Source: an uncultured Dorea sp. (lineage in GTDB: Bacteria; Bacillota; Clostridia; Lachnospirales; Lachnospiraceae). Taken from it: 17,615 bases of DNA. Position 1 is the stretch's first letter. The number at the start of each line of letters is the position of its first letter. Positions 1 to 7,273 of the stretch are shown piece after piece. The stretch lies in assembly GCA_910584615.1 (NCBI GenBank), contig CAJUAM010000049.1, forward strand, positions 1 to 17,615, written 5' to 3'. Both the position numbers and the translations under genes were made by a program. Below the pieces are notes generated by a model, which worked only from the letters and a program-made list of their open reading frames with translations, made no database searches and was not told the DNA's origin.

Positions 1-6
1 TATTTC

Positions 7-123
7 TCACAATTCAATAATTACATTACTCTGTTGATACAGCCAGTCCGTAAATTCTTTTGGGCTGGCTGTTCCTGTTTTTACAGCCTTTTTTCTCTGT
101 AACGCTTCTTTTTTAAAGTCAGT
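7..123 (-). pseudogene. C-terminal remnant of an unrecognised protein
   Basis: The minus strand reads a Lys/Glu/Gln-rich stretch ending in WLYQQSNVIIEL and a stop at 7-9. The charged composition looks more like a real protein tail than an antisense shadow. Above about position 123 the same frame runs antisense through the recombinase fragment, so any real coding part stops there. I do not recognise the family. It may be the end of an element-borne gene cut by a rearrangement, or chance. Confidence 0.25.
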
Positions 124-357
124 GACGGGCTGTTTGCTAAAATGTATGAGGACTGGTCTGCCGGACGTATAACCGAGTATAACTTCACTATGCTGTCCGA
201 GAAGTACCAGAACGAGCAAAAGGAGCTTGAAACAAAAATAAGGCAGCTTCACGAAACGATGGAAGCCGCCGTACAGACCGCAGCGGATGCTGAAAAGTGG
301 ATTGCCCTGATGAAACAGTATGTCAACCCTGTGGAGCTGTCCGCCGAATTTGTTTAG
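124..357 (+). pseudogene. Internal fragment of a large serine recombinase
   Basis: The frame from about 124 reads DGLFAKMYEDWSAGRIT and continues through a Glu/Gln/Lys-rich coiled-coil stretch to WIALMKQYVNPVELSAE. From memory this matches the region after the zinc ribbon in large serine recombinases of clostridial conjugative and mobilizable elements. The N-terminal catalytic serine domain and zinc ribbon are absent. At the other end, homology seems to stop after SAE, and a stop codon follows three codons later at 355-357. About 75 residues remain of a protein normally over 500 long, so it cannot catalyse recombination. An ATG at 142 lies inside the homologous stretch and has no Shine-Dalgarno site, so I do not treat it as a real start. 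It marks a former integrative element or a recombination scar. Confidence 0.6.
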
Positions 358-395
358 AAAAAAGGACATGGCGGTATCTTCTTAGATACCGCCGT
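358..395 (-). terminator. Possible terminator of the serine hydrolase gene
   Basis: A 10-bp perfect stem, GGCGGTATCT (370-379) with AGATACCGCC (384-393), has a 4-base loop and can extend to 12 bp with one wobble pair. Read on the minus strand it is followed, after four bases, by six U residues (358-363), about 55 bases past the hydrolase stop codon. On the plus strand no U-run follows, so termination would act on the minus-strand gene. The offset of the U-run makes it moderate in strength. Confidence 0.5.
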
Positions 396-448
396 TAGTA
401 CCGTACATTATCCTGACTGCACTTTGATAAACAGGAAATTCATTATAC

Positions 449-1420
449 TCAATCACCAAATATCGGTTCAATGTACTCCAGGATAAGTTCAATTCTATCC
501 TTGACTTTTGGCCTGAATAGAGAAGCGATTGAAACTACCATGTTTTTTTTCGTGTTGACATAAATGGTATTTCCTCCATCTCCCATGGCGGCAAAGCCAT
601 CTTTATAAATCCACCATAGATATCCGTACGGCAGATTTTGAGCTTCCCATCGACTGTGCTCCTTTGTACTTTCGTTTATCCATTTTGCTGATACGATTTG
701 CTTACTGTTCCATATTCCATGATTTAAATATAATTGACCTATCTTCGCCATATCCATGGGAGAGAGTGTAAGTCCCCAGCCTGCCGCATTCACACCCATA
801 GGGTCAGCTGCCCAGCCGCTGATATCCGTAGCCTGATTAAAAGCAAGCTGTTCTTCCTTACTATGAAAAATAATACTCTTTTCAACGATAATTCCCAATG
901 GAGCAAATAAATTTTCCCGGGCAAAATTTATTACAGATTGTCCTGTTGCCTTACTAAGGATACCAGACACGATATCCGGACCGATCAGGGGCGTATATCT
1001 GAATCTGCCAACCTGTCCCTTGCCGCCCAATAAATTGAGTGAGAACTTTACCCAGTTATCGCTTGTAAAATACTTTATATAAGGATTAAATTTGTATTTA
1101 TACGGAGCGGTCATTGTCAATAAATTCTTTAATGTGATTGTTTGTATTGTCTTCTCTCTTTTTTTGATTTCATATTCGGGGAAGAAATCCAATACTTTCT
1201 GGCCGGGATCTTTGATATAACCTTTGTCCATGGCAATTCCTATCAGTATGGAAATGATGCTTTTCGTTACGGAATATATATGAACTCTGCTATCGACGGT
1301 ACATTCATTAAAATAATTTTCGTATGATAGTTCACCGTCTTTTAATACAACAATACCTGCGATGTTTCTATGATCACGCATTACTGTCTTTTCAAACGCT
1401 TCAATTTTTCCTTGGATCAT
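449..1420 (-). CDS. Serine hydrolase, beta-lactamase (class C-like) family
   Basis: This 323-residue protein has the penicillin-binding-protein/class C beta-lactamase fold. The nucleophile motif SxxK is S50-V-T-K53 in IYSVTKS, and the late GDGGN box near residue 277 sits where KTG or HxG occurs in the family. The central motif is less standard: Y142 lies in FRYTPLIGPD rather than a clear YxN. No signal peptide or membrane segment is visible, so the protein is probably cytoplasmic. Such proteins include esterases, amide hydrolases and D-aminopeptidases, and the substrate cannot be told from sequence. A strong Shine-Dalgarno AAAGGAG lies ten bases before the ATG. The gene is AT-rich with many ATA, AAA and TTA codons compared with its neighbours and sits beside mobile-element debris, which hints at acquisition by transfer. 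Confidence 0.85.
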   Translation of the reverse strand: MIQGKIEAFEKTVMRDHRNIAGIVVLKDGELSYENYFNECTVDSRVHIYSVTKSIISILIGIAMDKGYIKDPGQKVLDFFPEYEIKKREKTIQTITLKNLLTMTAPYKYKFNPYIKYFTSDNWVKFSLNLLGGKGQVGRFRYTPLIGPDIVSGILSKATGQSVINFARENLFAPLGIIVEKSIIFHSKEEQLAFNQATDISGWAADPMGVNAAGWGLTLSPMDMAKIGQLYLNHGIWNSKQIVSAKWINESTKEHSRWEAQNLPYGYLWWIYKDGFAAMGDGGNTIYVNTKKNMVVSIASLFRPKVKDRIELILEYIEPIFGD

Positions 1421-1445
1421 GTGATTTTTTTCTCCTTTAAGTGTT

Positions 1446-1461
1446 CTAAGGATATCCTTAG
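1446..1461. promoter_or_regulatory. 16-bp perfect palindrome, candidate operator
   Basis: CTAAGGATATCCTTAG is its own reverse complement. It lies between the hydrolase promoter -10 box (1466-1471) and the Shine-Dalgarno site, covering the expected transcription start. That position fits a repressor operator. No regulator gene is adjacent in this window, so the binding protein is unknown. Confidence 0.4.
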
Positions 1462-1465
1462 ATAA

Positions 1466-1494
1466 AGGATAGATCCATTAAAAATCATTTTCAA
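1466..1494 (-). promoter_or_regulatory. Sigma-A type promoter of the serine hydrolase gene
   Basis: On the minus strand, TTGAAA (1489-1494) is separated by exactly 17 bases from TATCCT (1466-1471). Transcription would start near 1459, about 40 bases before the ATG of the hydrolase gene. Confidence 0.5.
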
Positions 1495-1538
1495 GACATA
1501 TTTAAAAAAATTGAAATGAACGTTCACAGATATAGTCT

Positions 1539-2441
1539 TTATTCATTTTCCGCTATGATCTTTTCCTTTACATCCGGATCGAATTCACCTTTTCGCAGCA
1601 TCTCAATCTCATATTTATAGGGCGCGTAAGATTTCTTCGGGTTGGTAGGGGAAGGAATATATGGAGTCTCAAGGATTTTCGGGATTTCTTCAAAATCCGG
1701 ATGATGTACAATATAGGAAAGGGCTTCAAATCCAATCTCTCCGAACCCGAGGTTTGCATGGCGGTCTTTTTTCGCGCCGGCAGTATTTTTGCTGTCGTTG
1801 ATATGGAAAACGGCAATCTGCTCCTTTCCAAGTATCTTATCAAATTCACCGATCACCCCGTCAAAATCGTGGATGATGTCATAACCGCTGTCGTGAGTAT
1901 GGCAGGTGTCAAAGCACACGCGCAGCTTTTCGTTATAAGTGACTCCGTCATAAATGCGTGCCAGCTCTTCAAAAGAGCGTCCGGTTTCCGAACCTTTTCC
2001 TGCCATCGTCTCAAGAGCGATACAGAGGTTTATGTCCTTTGTAAGCACCTCGTTCAGACCTTTGATGATCTGGCTGATTCCGGTATCAGCCCCTTCGCCT
2101 ACATGGGAACCAGGGTGGAGGATCAGGACTTTGCTTTTACAAGCCTCAGTGCGTTCAATCTCGGTGCGCAGGAAATTAACCGCGAGCTCATAAGTTTCTG
2201 GCTTTATAGCATTTCCGAGGTTGATGATGTAGGGGGCATGTACGATGATTTCGTGTATATCATGTTCTTTCATATAACCCCACGCAGCATCGATATTTAA
2301 TTCTTTGATATCTTTGCGTCTTGTATTCTGGGGCGCTCCGGTATAGAACATAAATGTATCGGCGCCGTAAGAAACGGCTTCTTCAGCTGAACCAAGCAGC
2401 ATTTTTTTTCCGCTCATTCCTACATGGGAACCTATTTTCAT
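1539..2441 (-). CDS. nfo: Endonuclease IV (deoxyribonuclease IV, AP endonuclease family 2)
   Basis: This 300-residue TIM-barrel enzyme cleaves DNA 5' of abasic sites and some oxidised bases in base excision repair. All nine trinuclear zinc ligands known from E. coli Nfo can be placed: H68, H109 (in HPGSH), E144, D178 and H181 (in DTCHTHDSG), H213, D226, H228 (in DRHANLG) and E258. The length matches the usual 280-300 residues. I chose the ATG at 2441 because AAAGGAGG lies just upstream and the protein starts with the family's MKIGSHVG. The frame stays open for 38 more codons upstream, but those run back into the preceding gene. It begins 19 bases after the flavin reductase-rubredoxin gene, so both are probably on one transcript. 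Confidence 0.95.
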   Translation of the reverse strand: MKIGSHVGMSGKKMLLGSAEEAVSYGADTFMFYTGAPQNTRRKDIKELNIDAAWGYMKEHDIHEIIVHAPYIINLGNAIKPETYELAVNFLRTEIERTEACKSKVLILHPGSHVGEGADTGISQIIKGLNEVLTKDINLCIALETMAGKGSETGRSFEELARIYDGVTYNEKLRVCFDTCHTHDSGYDIIHDFDGVIGEFDKILGKEQIAVFHINDSKNTAGAKKDRHANLGFGEIGFEALSYIVHHPDFEEIPKILETPYIPSPTNPKKSYAPYKYEIEMLRKGEFDPDVKEKIIAENE

Positions 2442-2460
2442 CTGTGTATCCTCCTTTTGA

Positions 2461-3123
2461 TTATTTCTGTACAAACTTAGTCTTGCTCTGTCTGCATACC
2501 GGGCATGTATAGGTGTCCGGCAGTTGTTCAAAGGGGGTCTCACCCTCATAGACATAACCGCATACTCCGCATACCCACTTAGAGGCAGTCACGTCTTTGG
2601 TAGGATCTTTTGCGGAAATATCTTCCTCAGCGATATATGTCGGCGCGTTTTTAGGACTCTTGCCTTTGACTACATTATGATAATATGCGTAAGTCATGGC
2701 GGGAGCGCTGCCTAACGTATCTCCATCTGTCACTTCACCTAAAAATACGGTATGGGTAGAAGTCTCCATCTTGTTTATAACTTTGCAGATGATGTAGCCG
2801 CAGCAGTCATTCAGAATAGGAAGTCCTTCTTTCATAGTGAAGTCAATGCCTTCGAACTTGTCTGTATCCTTTCCGGACTGGAAGCCGAACTGTCCGATCA
2901 AAGAGGGCGCGGAAAGTTCGGACAGGATGGAGACAGCGAATCTTCCGGAAGCCTGTATACAGGAATTAGTGTAATTATCATGGTTCATACTGACAGCTAT
3001 AGTGGCGGGAGATGAAGTGATCTGCATGATACTGTTGGCAGTGCAGCCGGTATTTCTGCTGCCGTCCAGCGTGGAGACAACATACACTCCATAGGATAAG
3101 TTACGGAATACATTTTTATTCAT
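2461..3123 (-). CDS. Flavin reductase-rubredoxin fusion (high-molecular-weight rubredoxin type)
   Basis: This 220-residue protein has an N-terminal FMN-binding split-barrel flavin reductase domain (about 1-155) and a short C-terminal rubredoxin domain (about 183-219). The rubredoxin iron ligands are C185 and C188 (CGVCGY) and C207 and C210 (CPVC). The layout matches the NADH:flavin/rubredoxin oxidoreductase Hrb of Moorella, which passes electrons to type A flavoproteins that reduce O2 or NO. No FprA-like partner is in this window. The start at 3123 has AAAGGAG nine bases upstream. A promoter and a Fur/PerR-like box lie ahead, and endonuclease IV follows in the same direction. The physiological partner and role are inferred from the family. 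Confidence 0.9.
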   Translation of the reverse strand: MNKNVFRNLSYGVYVVSTLDGSRNTGCTANSIMQITSSPATIAVSMNHDNYTNSCIQASGRFAVSILSELSAPSLIGQFGFQSGKDTDKFEGIDFTMKEGLPILNDCCGYIICKVINKMETSTHTVFLGEVTDGDTLGSAPAMTYAYYHNVVKGKSPKNAPTYIAEEDISAKDPTKDVTASKWVCGVCGYVYEGETPFEQLPDTYTCPVCRQSKTKFVQK

Positions 3124-3157
3124 AATGGTATTCTCCTTTCAGTTATTATCTAATAAT

Positions 3158-3170
3158 AGTAATCATTACT
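3158..3170. promoter_or_regulatory. Fur/PerR-like inverted repeat
   Basis: AGTAATCATTACT is a 6-1-6 inverted repeat whose TAATnATTA core matches the centre of Fur-family boxes. The outer bases differ from the canonical PerR box. It lies just downstream of the flavin reductase-rubredoxin -10 box (3174-3179), overlapping the expected transcription start, as expected for a repressor site. Confidence 0.4.
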
Positions 3171-3173
3171 GAT

Positions 3174-3202
3174 ATAATAACATAGTATACAATATTTGGC
3201 AA
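3174..3202 (-). promoter_or_regulatory. Promoter of the flavin reductase-rubredoxin/nfo operon
   Basis: On the minus strand TTGCCA (3197-3202) is followed after 17 bases by TATTAT (3174-3179). The leader to the ATG at 3123 would be about 45 bases. Confidence 0.5.
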
Positions 3203-3204
3203 TA

Positions 3205-3234
3205 TTAGTATGGACTTTTTTAGAAAAATATAAT
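3205..3234 (+). promoter_or_regulatory. Candidate argS promoter
   Basis: A consensus TATAAT -10 box lies at 3229-3234, about 44 bases before the argS ATG. The -35 is weak: TTAGTA at 3205-3210 with an 18-base spacer. The two divergent promoters lie nearly back to back, so they may influence each other. Confidence 0.4.
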
Positions 3235-3277
3235 ACGATAGGTTATTAGAATGAAATTAAAATCAGGAGGAATATCT

Positions 3278-5044
3278 ATGAAGAAAATTATAGATTTTAT
3301 TGAAGAAGAGCTTGGCGCAGCTTTTGAAAAGGCAGGATATGACAGAAGTTTAGCGAAAGTTACTGTTTCCAACCGCCCGGATCTCTGTGAATATCAGTGC
3401 AATGGAGCGATGGCCGGGGCGAAGGCTTATCATAAGGCTCCATTTATGATTGCGGATGATGTCATAGATAATCTTGAGACAAAGAAATATATTGGAGAGA
3501 TCACGGCAGTAAAGCCGGGATTTATTAATATAAAGCTTGAAGATCAGGCGGCAGCTTCTTATCTGAATGATATGAGGGATTCAGAAGAGCTTGGTATTGA
3601 AAAAGTAAAGGAGCCACAGATGATCATAGTGGATTACGGCGGCCCTAATGTGGCAAAACCGCTACATGTAGGACATCTGCGTTCTGCGATCATTGGCGAG
3701 AGTGTGAAGCGTATTGCCAGAAAGATGGGACATAAGGTGCTGGGAGACATACATCTGGGCGACTGGGGTTATCAGATGGGACTGATCATTACGGAACTTA
3801 AGGAGCGTAAGCCAGAGCTTCCTTATTTTGATGAAGCATTTGAAGGGGAGTATCCGAAGGAAGCGCCGTTTACTATCAGTGAGCTGGAGGAGATCTATCC
3901 GATGGCCAGTGCCAGGGCGAAGGAAGATGAGCTGTACCGGGAGAGTGCCCTTCATGCCACTTATCTTCTCCAGAATGGACATAAGGGATATATGGCGGTC
4001 TGGAAGCACATTATGGAAGTATCGGTTACAGATCTTAAGAAAAATTATGATAACCTGAATGTGGAATTTGATCTCTGGAAGGGTGAATCGGATGCCCAGA
4101 GTGATATACCGGATATGATCGGATGGCTTAAGGCGGATGGGTTTGCCCATATTGATCAGGGAGCGCTTGTCATTGATGTGCAGGAGGAATCCGATACAAA
4201 AGAGATCCCTCCTTGTATGGTCCAGAAGTCGGATGGCGCATCCCTTTACGGGACGACAGACCTTGCGACTCTGGTCCAGAGGCAGAGAGATTACGAGCCG
4301 GACAAGGTGATCTATCTGGCGGATAAGCGTCAGGAGCTTCATTTTCTGCAGGTGTTCCGTGCGGCAAAAAAGACTGGGATCGTACCTTCTGGGATGGGAC
4401 TTTCTTTCTTAGGATTTGGGACGATGAATGGGAAGGACGGCAAGCCTTTTAAGACAAGGGAAGGCGGTATCATGCGTCTGGAGAATCTGATCGCAGATAT
4501 TGAAGAAGAGATGTATAAAAAGATTACGGATAACCGGACAGTTGAGGAGGCAGAGGCAAAAGCCACGGCAAAGATCGTAGGCCTGGCAGCTATCAAATAC
4601 GGAGATTTGTCTAATCAGGCATCCAAGGATTATGTGTTTGATGTGGACAGGTTCACTTCCTTTGAGGGAAATACGGGACCGTATATTTTATATACAATCG
4701 TGCGTATCAAATCTATTTTAAACAAATATGCGGCAGAGGGCAATGAGACCGACGGTCTTAAGATCACCGGAGCGCACAGTGACGGGGAGAAGGCGCTGAT
4801 GCTTGAAGCTGCCAAATATAATGATGTGATGACAGTGGCTTATGAAGAACTCGCGCCTCATAAGATCTGTGCTTATATTTATGACCTGGCAAATGCGTTT
4901 AACCGTTTCTACCATGAGACGAAGATCCTTGCAGGGGAGGATGATAAGAAGAAGGAAAGCTATATTGCGCTGCTCGTCCTTGTGAAGGAGATATTGGAGG
5001 CTTGTATTGATGTGCTGGGATTTACCGCGCCGGAACGGATGTAA
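3278..5044 (+). CDS. argS: Arginyl-tRNA synthetase
   Basis: This 588-residue class I aminoacyl-tRNA synthetase charges tRNA-Arg with arginine in the cytoplasm. In order it shows the ArgS N-terminal additional domain (about 1-100), the class I HIGH signature as HVGH at 130-133 within PNVAKPLHVGHLRS, a degenerate KMSK-equivalent loop around FKTREGG (near residue 390), and an all-helical DALR anticodon-binding domain at the C-terminus with FEGNTGPYILY preceding it. I chose the ATG at 3278 because AGGAGG sits seven bases before it. An in-frame ATG at 3251 lies upstream of that Shine-Dalgarno and lacks its own. The leader is too short for a T-box. The next gene starts 60 bases on with no terminator visible. 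Confidence 0.96.
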   Translation: MKKIIDFIEEELGAAFEKAGYDRSLAKVTVSNRPDLCEYQCNGAMAGAKAYHKAPFMIADDVIDNLETKKYIGEITAVKPGFINIKLEDQAAASYLNDMRDSEELGIEKVKEPQMIIVDYGGPNVAKPLHVGHLRSAIIGESVKRIARKMGHKVLGDIHLGDWGYQMGLIITELKERKPELPYFDEAFEGEYPKEAPFTISELEEIYPMASARAKEDELYRESALHATYLLQNGHKGYMAVWKHIMEVSVTDLKKNYDNLNVEFDLWKGESDAQSDIPDMIGWLKADGFAHIDQGALVIDVQEESDTKEIPPCMVQKSDGASLYGTTDLATLVQRQRDYEPDKVIYLADKRQELHFLQVFRAAKKTGIVPSGMGLSFLGFGTMNGKDGKPFKTREGGIMRLENLIADIEEEMYKKITDNRTVEEAEAKATAKIVGLAAIKYGDLSNQASKDYVFDVDRFTSFEGNTGPYILYTIVRIKSILNKYAAEGNETDGLKITGAHSDGEKALMLEAAKYNDVMTVAYEELAPHKICAYIYDLANAFNRFYHETKILAGEDDKKKESYIALLVLVKEILEACIDVLGFTAPERM

Positions 5045-5104
5045 GAACAGTGCAAAGGATACAAGGAAAAAGAGCAGAAGAATGGATTTACAGGAAAGGG
5101 CGAA

Positions 5105-6286
5105 ATGAGTATGGAAGCGACAGTGAAGCTGTTTTATGAGGACAGTCATTTAAAAGAATTTGACGCGGTGGTCTGCTCTTGTATGCCGGACGGGAAAAGG
5201 TACAGAATAGTTCTTGATAAAACTGCCTTTTTTCCAGAGGGCGGAGGACAGTACGCAGATACGGGGTATCTCGGTGAAGTGAAGGTGCTTGATGTCCGGC
5301 AGAAGGAAGATATCGTATATCACATTACAGAGGAGCCTTTGAAGGAAGGTGAGAAGGTACATGGGAAGATCAACTGGGAGGAGCGGTTTGAAAAGATGCA
5401 GCAGCATTCCGGTGAACATATCGTATCGGGTCTTATTCATGAACAGTTTGGCTATAATAATGTAGGCTTTCATCTTGGCAGTGATTATTGTACGCTGGAT
5501 TTTGACGGACCTATCACGAGAGAGCAGCTTAAGGAGATTGAGAAAAGAGCCAACAGAGCAGTTTTTGAAAATGTTGATGTGTTAGTGTCTTATCCTTCTA
5601 AGGAGGAGCTTGAGACATTAGATTACCGGAGTAAGATTGAGATCGAAGGACAGGTGCGTATCGTGACGGTCTGCGGATATGATGTCTGTGCCTGCTGTGC
5701 TCCTCATGTGAAAAAGTCCGGGGAGATCGGACTTATCAAGCTGGTTGATATGATGAACTATAAAGGAGGGGAGCGGATTACGATGCTCTGCGGATACCGC
5801 GCTCTTTCTGATTACGATAGGAAAGATGAAAGCTGCAAGGCTATTTCCGCTGCGTTATGCGCCAAGGAAACGGAAGTTTCACAGGCAGTGGACCATCTGA
5901 AAGAGGACCAGGCGGCACTTAAGAACAAGCTGGATTCGCTTCAGCATAAAATCATACGGTACATGGCACAGGAGGTCGATGTGACAAAAGAGACCGTTAC
6001 GGTGTTTGATAAAGAACTTTCGGGAAATGCGCCGAGAGAGCTTATGAATCAGCTTCTTACGCGTGGGGCCAGAGTGTGTGCCGTATTTGCGGGAACAGAT
6101 TCTGACGGTTACCGGTATGTGATCGGAAGTCATGAGGCAGATGTGAGGCCGCTGTGTAAGATGCTGAATGAAAAATTCGCGGGCAGAGGAGGCGGAAAAC
6201 CGGAGATGGTCCAGGGGTCTCTTAAGGGAGGCAAGGAGGCTGTTAAAAAGTTTTGCGAAGGAGGAAATCAGAATGAAGAGATTTAA
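5105..6286 (+). CDS. Alanyl-tRNA editing protein (AlaX/AlaS-like, with DHHA1 domain)
   Basis: This 393-residue protein resembles the editing half of AlaRS without the aminoacylation domain. Family members hydrolyse mischarged Ser-tRNA-Ala or Gly-tRNA-Ala in trans. An N-terminal beta-barrel segment carries PEGGGQYADTG (44-54). The zinc site is H101-SGE-H105 plus C197-CAP-H201, the HxxxH/CxxxH set shared with AlaS. A coiled-coil stretch follows near 240-290, then a DHHA1 domain ending in GRGGGKPEMVQGS, which parallels the glycine-rich AlaS tail. This is the long AlaX type. The start at 5105 has a modest Shine-Dalgarno (AGGAAAGG), and M3 is an alternative. It lies between argS and a dehydrogenase-like gene whose start overlaps its end by 14 bases. 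The amino acid it clears cannot be read from sequence. Confidence 0.88.
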   Translation: MSMEATVKLFYEDSHLKEFDAVVCSCMPDGKRYRIVLDKTAFFPEGGGQYADTGYLGEVKVLDVRQKEDIVYHITEEPLKEGEKVHGKINWEERFEKMQQHSGEHIVSGLIHEQFGYNNVGFHLGSDYCTLDFDGPITREQLKEIEKRANRAVFENVDVLVSYPSKEELETLDYRSKIEIEGQVRIVTVCGYDVCACCAPHVKKSGEIGLIKLVDMMNYKGGERITMLCGYRALSDYDRKDESCKAISAALCAKETEVSQAVDHLKEDQAALKNKLDSLQHKIIRYMAQEVDVTKETVTVFDKELSGNAPRELMNQLLTRGARVCAVFAGTDSDGYRYVIGSHEADVRPLCKMLNEKFAGRGGGKPEMVQGSLKGGKEAVKKFCEGGNQNEEI

Positions 6287-7178
6287 AAAGCTTGTGGCTG
6301 CAGCACCTGTGAACCTTGTTGGATGGGCGAGGGAGGAGCTAAAAGAGTATGCGGAAGAAGTATTGTTTTATTCTGAACCGCCTGCAGATGACGGAGAACT
6401 GATAGAGAGGATCAAGGATGCAGATGCAGTGCTTGTGGGATTTTCCACACAGGTAGGAGAGGAGATACTAAAAGAAGCGCCGGGACTTAAGTATGTAGGT
6501 ATGATATGCAGCCTGTATTCGGAAGAAAGCGCCAATGTGGATATCGCGTTTGCGAGGACAAAAGGTATCAGCGTAAAAGGCGTGAGAAACTATGGGGACA
6601 AAGGTGTGGCAGAGTACGCGGTCTATCAGCTTATCCGGATACTGCATGGTTATGATATGCCTCTCTGGGGAGATAAAATGAGGGAGCTTACCGGACTTAA
6701 GGTAGGAATGATCGGAATCGGAGACTCCGGCGGACTGATCGCGGACGCGCTGCATTTTATGGGGGCTGAGGTCTCTTATTTTGCAAGGAGCATAAAACCT
6801 TCAAGAGAGGAACAGGGAATTCATTATAAGCCTTTATCTCAACTCCTTCATGACAGCGAGGTTGTATTTACCTGTCTGAATAAGAACACGATCCTTCTTC
6901 ATGAAGAGGAGCTTAAGCAGTTTGGAAACGGAAAGATCATGTTCAATACGTCTATAGGTCCTGCGGCGGATATGGAGGCTCTTGAAGAATGGATCAGGCA
7001 GCCGGGGAATCTGTTCTGCTGTGATATGACGGAAGCGTTGGGGGATATGTCAGAGGAAGTAAGAAACAGGGAGAATGTGATCTGTATGGGGGCTTCTTCG
7101 GGCATGACATATCAGGCGTATGAGCTTCTTAGCAGGAAATCACTGGATAATATAAGGGAATATCTGGGACTTTTGTAA
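6273..7178 (+). CDS. D-2-hydroxyacid dehydrogenase-like protein with altered active site
   Basis: This 301-residue protein has the two-domain fold of NAD-dependent D-isomer-specific 2-hydroxyacid dehydrogenases. The dinucleotide-binding loop is intact (GxGxxG at 148-153, in VGMIGIGDSGG). The catalytic set is not. Where the family has NTxRG the protein has NTSIG (225-229), so Arg is replaced by I228. Where it has TPHIxxxT the protein has MGASSGMT (272-279), so His is replaced by A274. The Glu after the LDV-like box is also not at its usual place. It may bind a nucleotide without normal dehydrogenase chemistry, or act on another substrate. The start at 6273 has AGGAGG upstream, and the gene overlaps the preceding editing-protein gene by 14 bases, which argues for coupled translation. 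Function unknown. Confidence 0.8.
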   Translation: MKRFKKLVAAAPVNLVGWAREELKEYAEEVLFYSEPPADDGELIERIKDADAVLVGFSTQVGEEILKEAPGLKYVGMICSLYSEESANVDIAFARTKGISVKGVRNYGDKGVAEYAVYQLIRILHGYDMPLWGDKMRELTGLKVGMIGIGDSGGLIADALHFMGAEVSYFARSIKPSREEQGIHYKPLSQLLHDSEVVFTCLNKNTILLHEEELKQFGNGKIMFNTSIGPAADMEALEEWIRQPGNLFCCDMTEALGDMSEEVRNRENVICMGASSGMTYQAYELLSRKSLDNIREYLGLL

Positions 7179-7273
7179 AAATGAGTGTTTTTAGGGGAAT
7201 TTAATATGGATTTAATCTTAGTTTTATAAGATAGCAGACGACAGAAGAAAAATCATTATAAGGGGATTATAAA

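Noticed and set aside
1517..1526. TGAACGTTCA palindrome after nfo, considered as a terminator or SOS box
   Set aside because: It cannot form a useful hairpin because there is no loop without breaking the stem, and a clostridial/Bacillus-type LexA site needs a spacer between GAAC and GTTC.
2442..2555. Longer start for endonuclease IV
   Set aside because: The extra 38 codons overlap the end of the preceding rubredoxin-fusion gene, while the ATG at 2441 has a strong ribosome site and the family N-terminus.
3662..4342. 226-codon minus-strand open frame inside argS
   Set aside because: It lies wholly antisense to a clearly conserved ArgS region, has no ribosome site and no recognisable motif.
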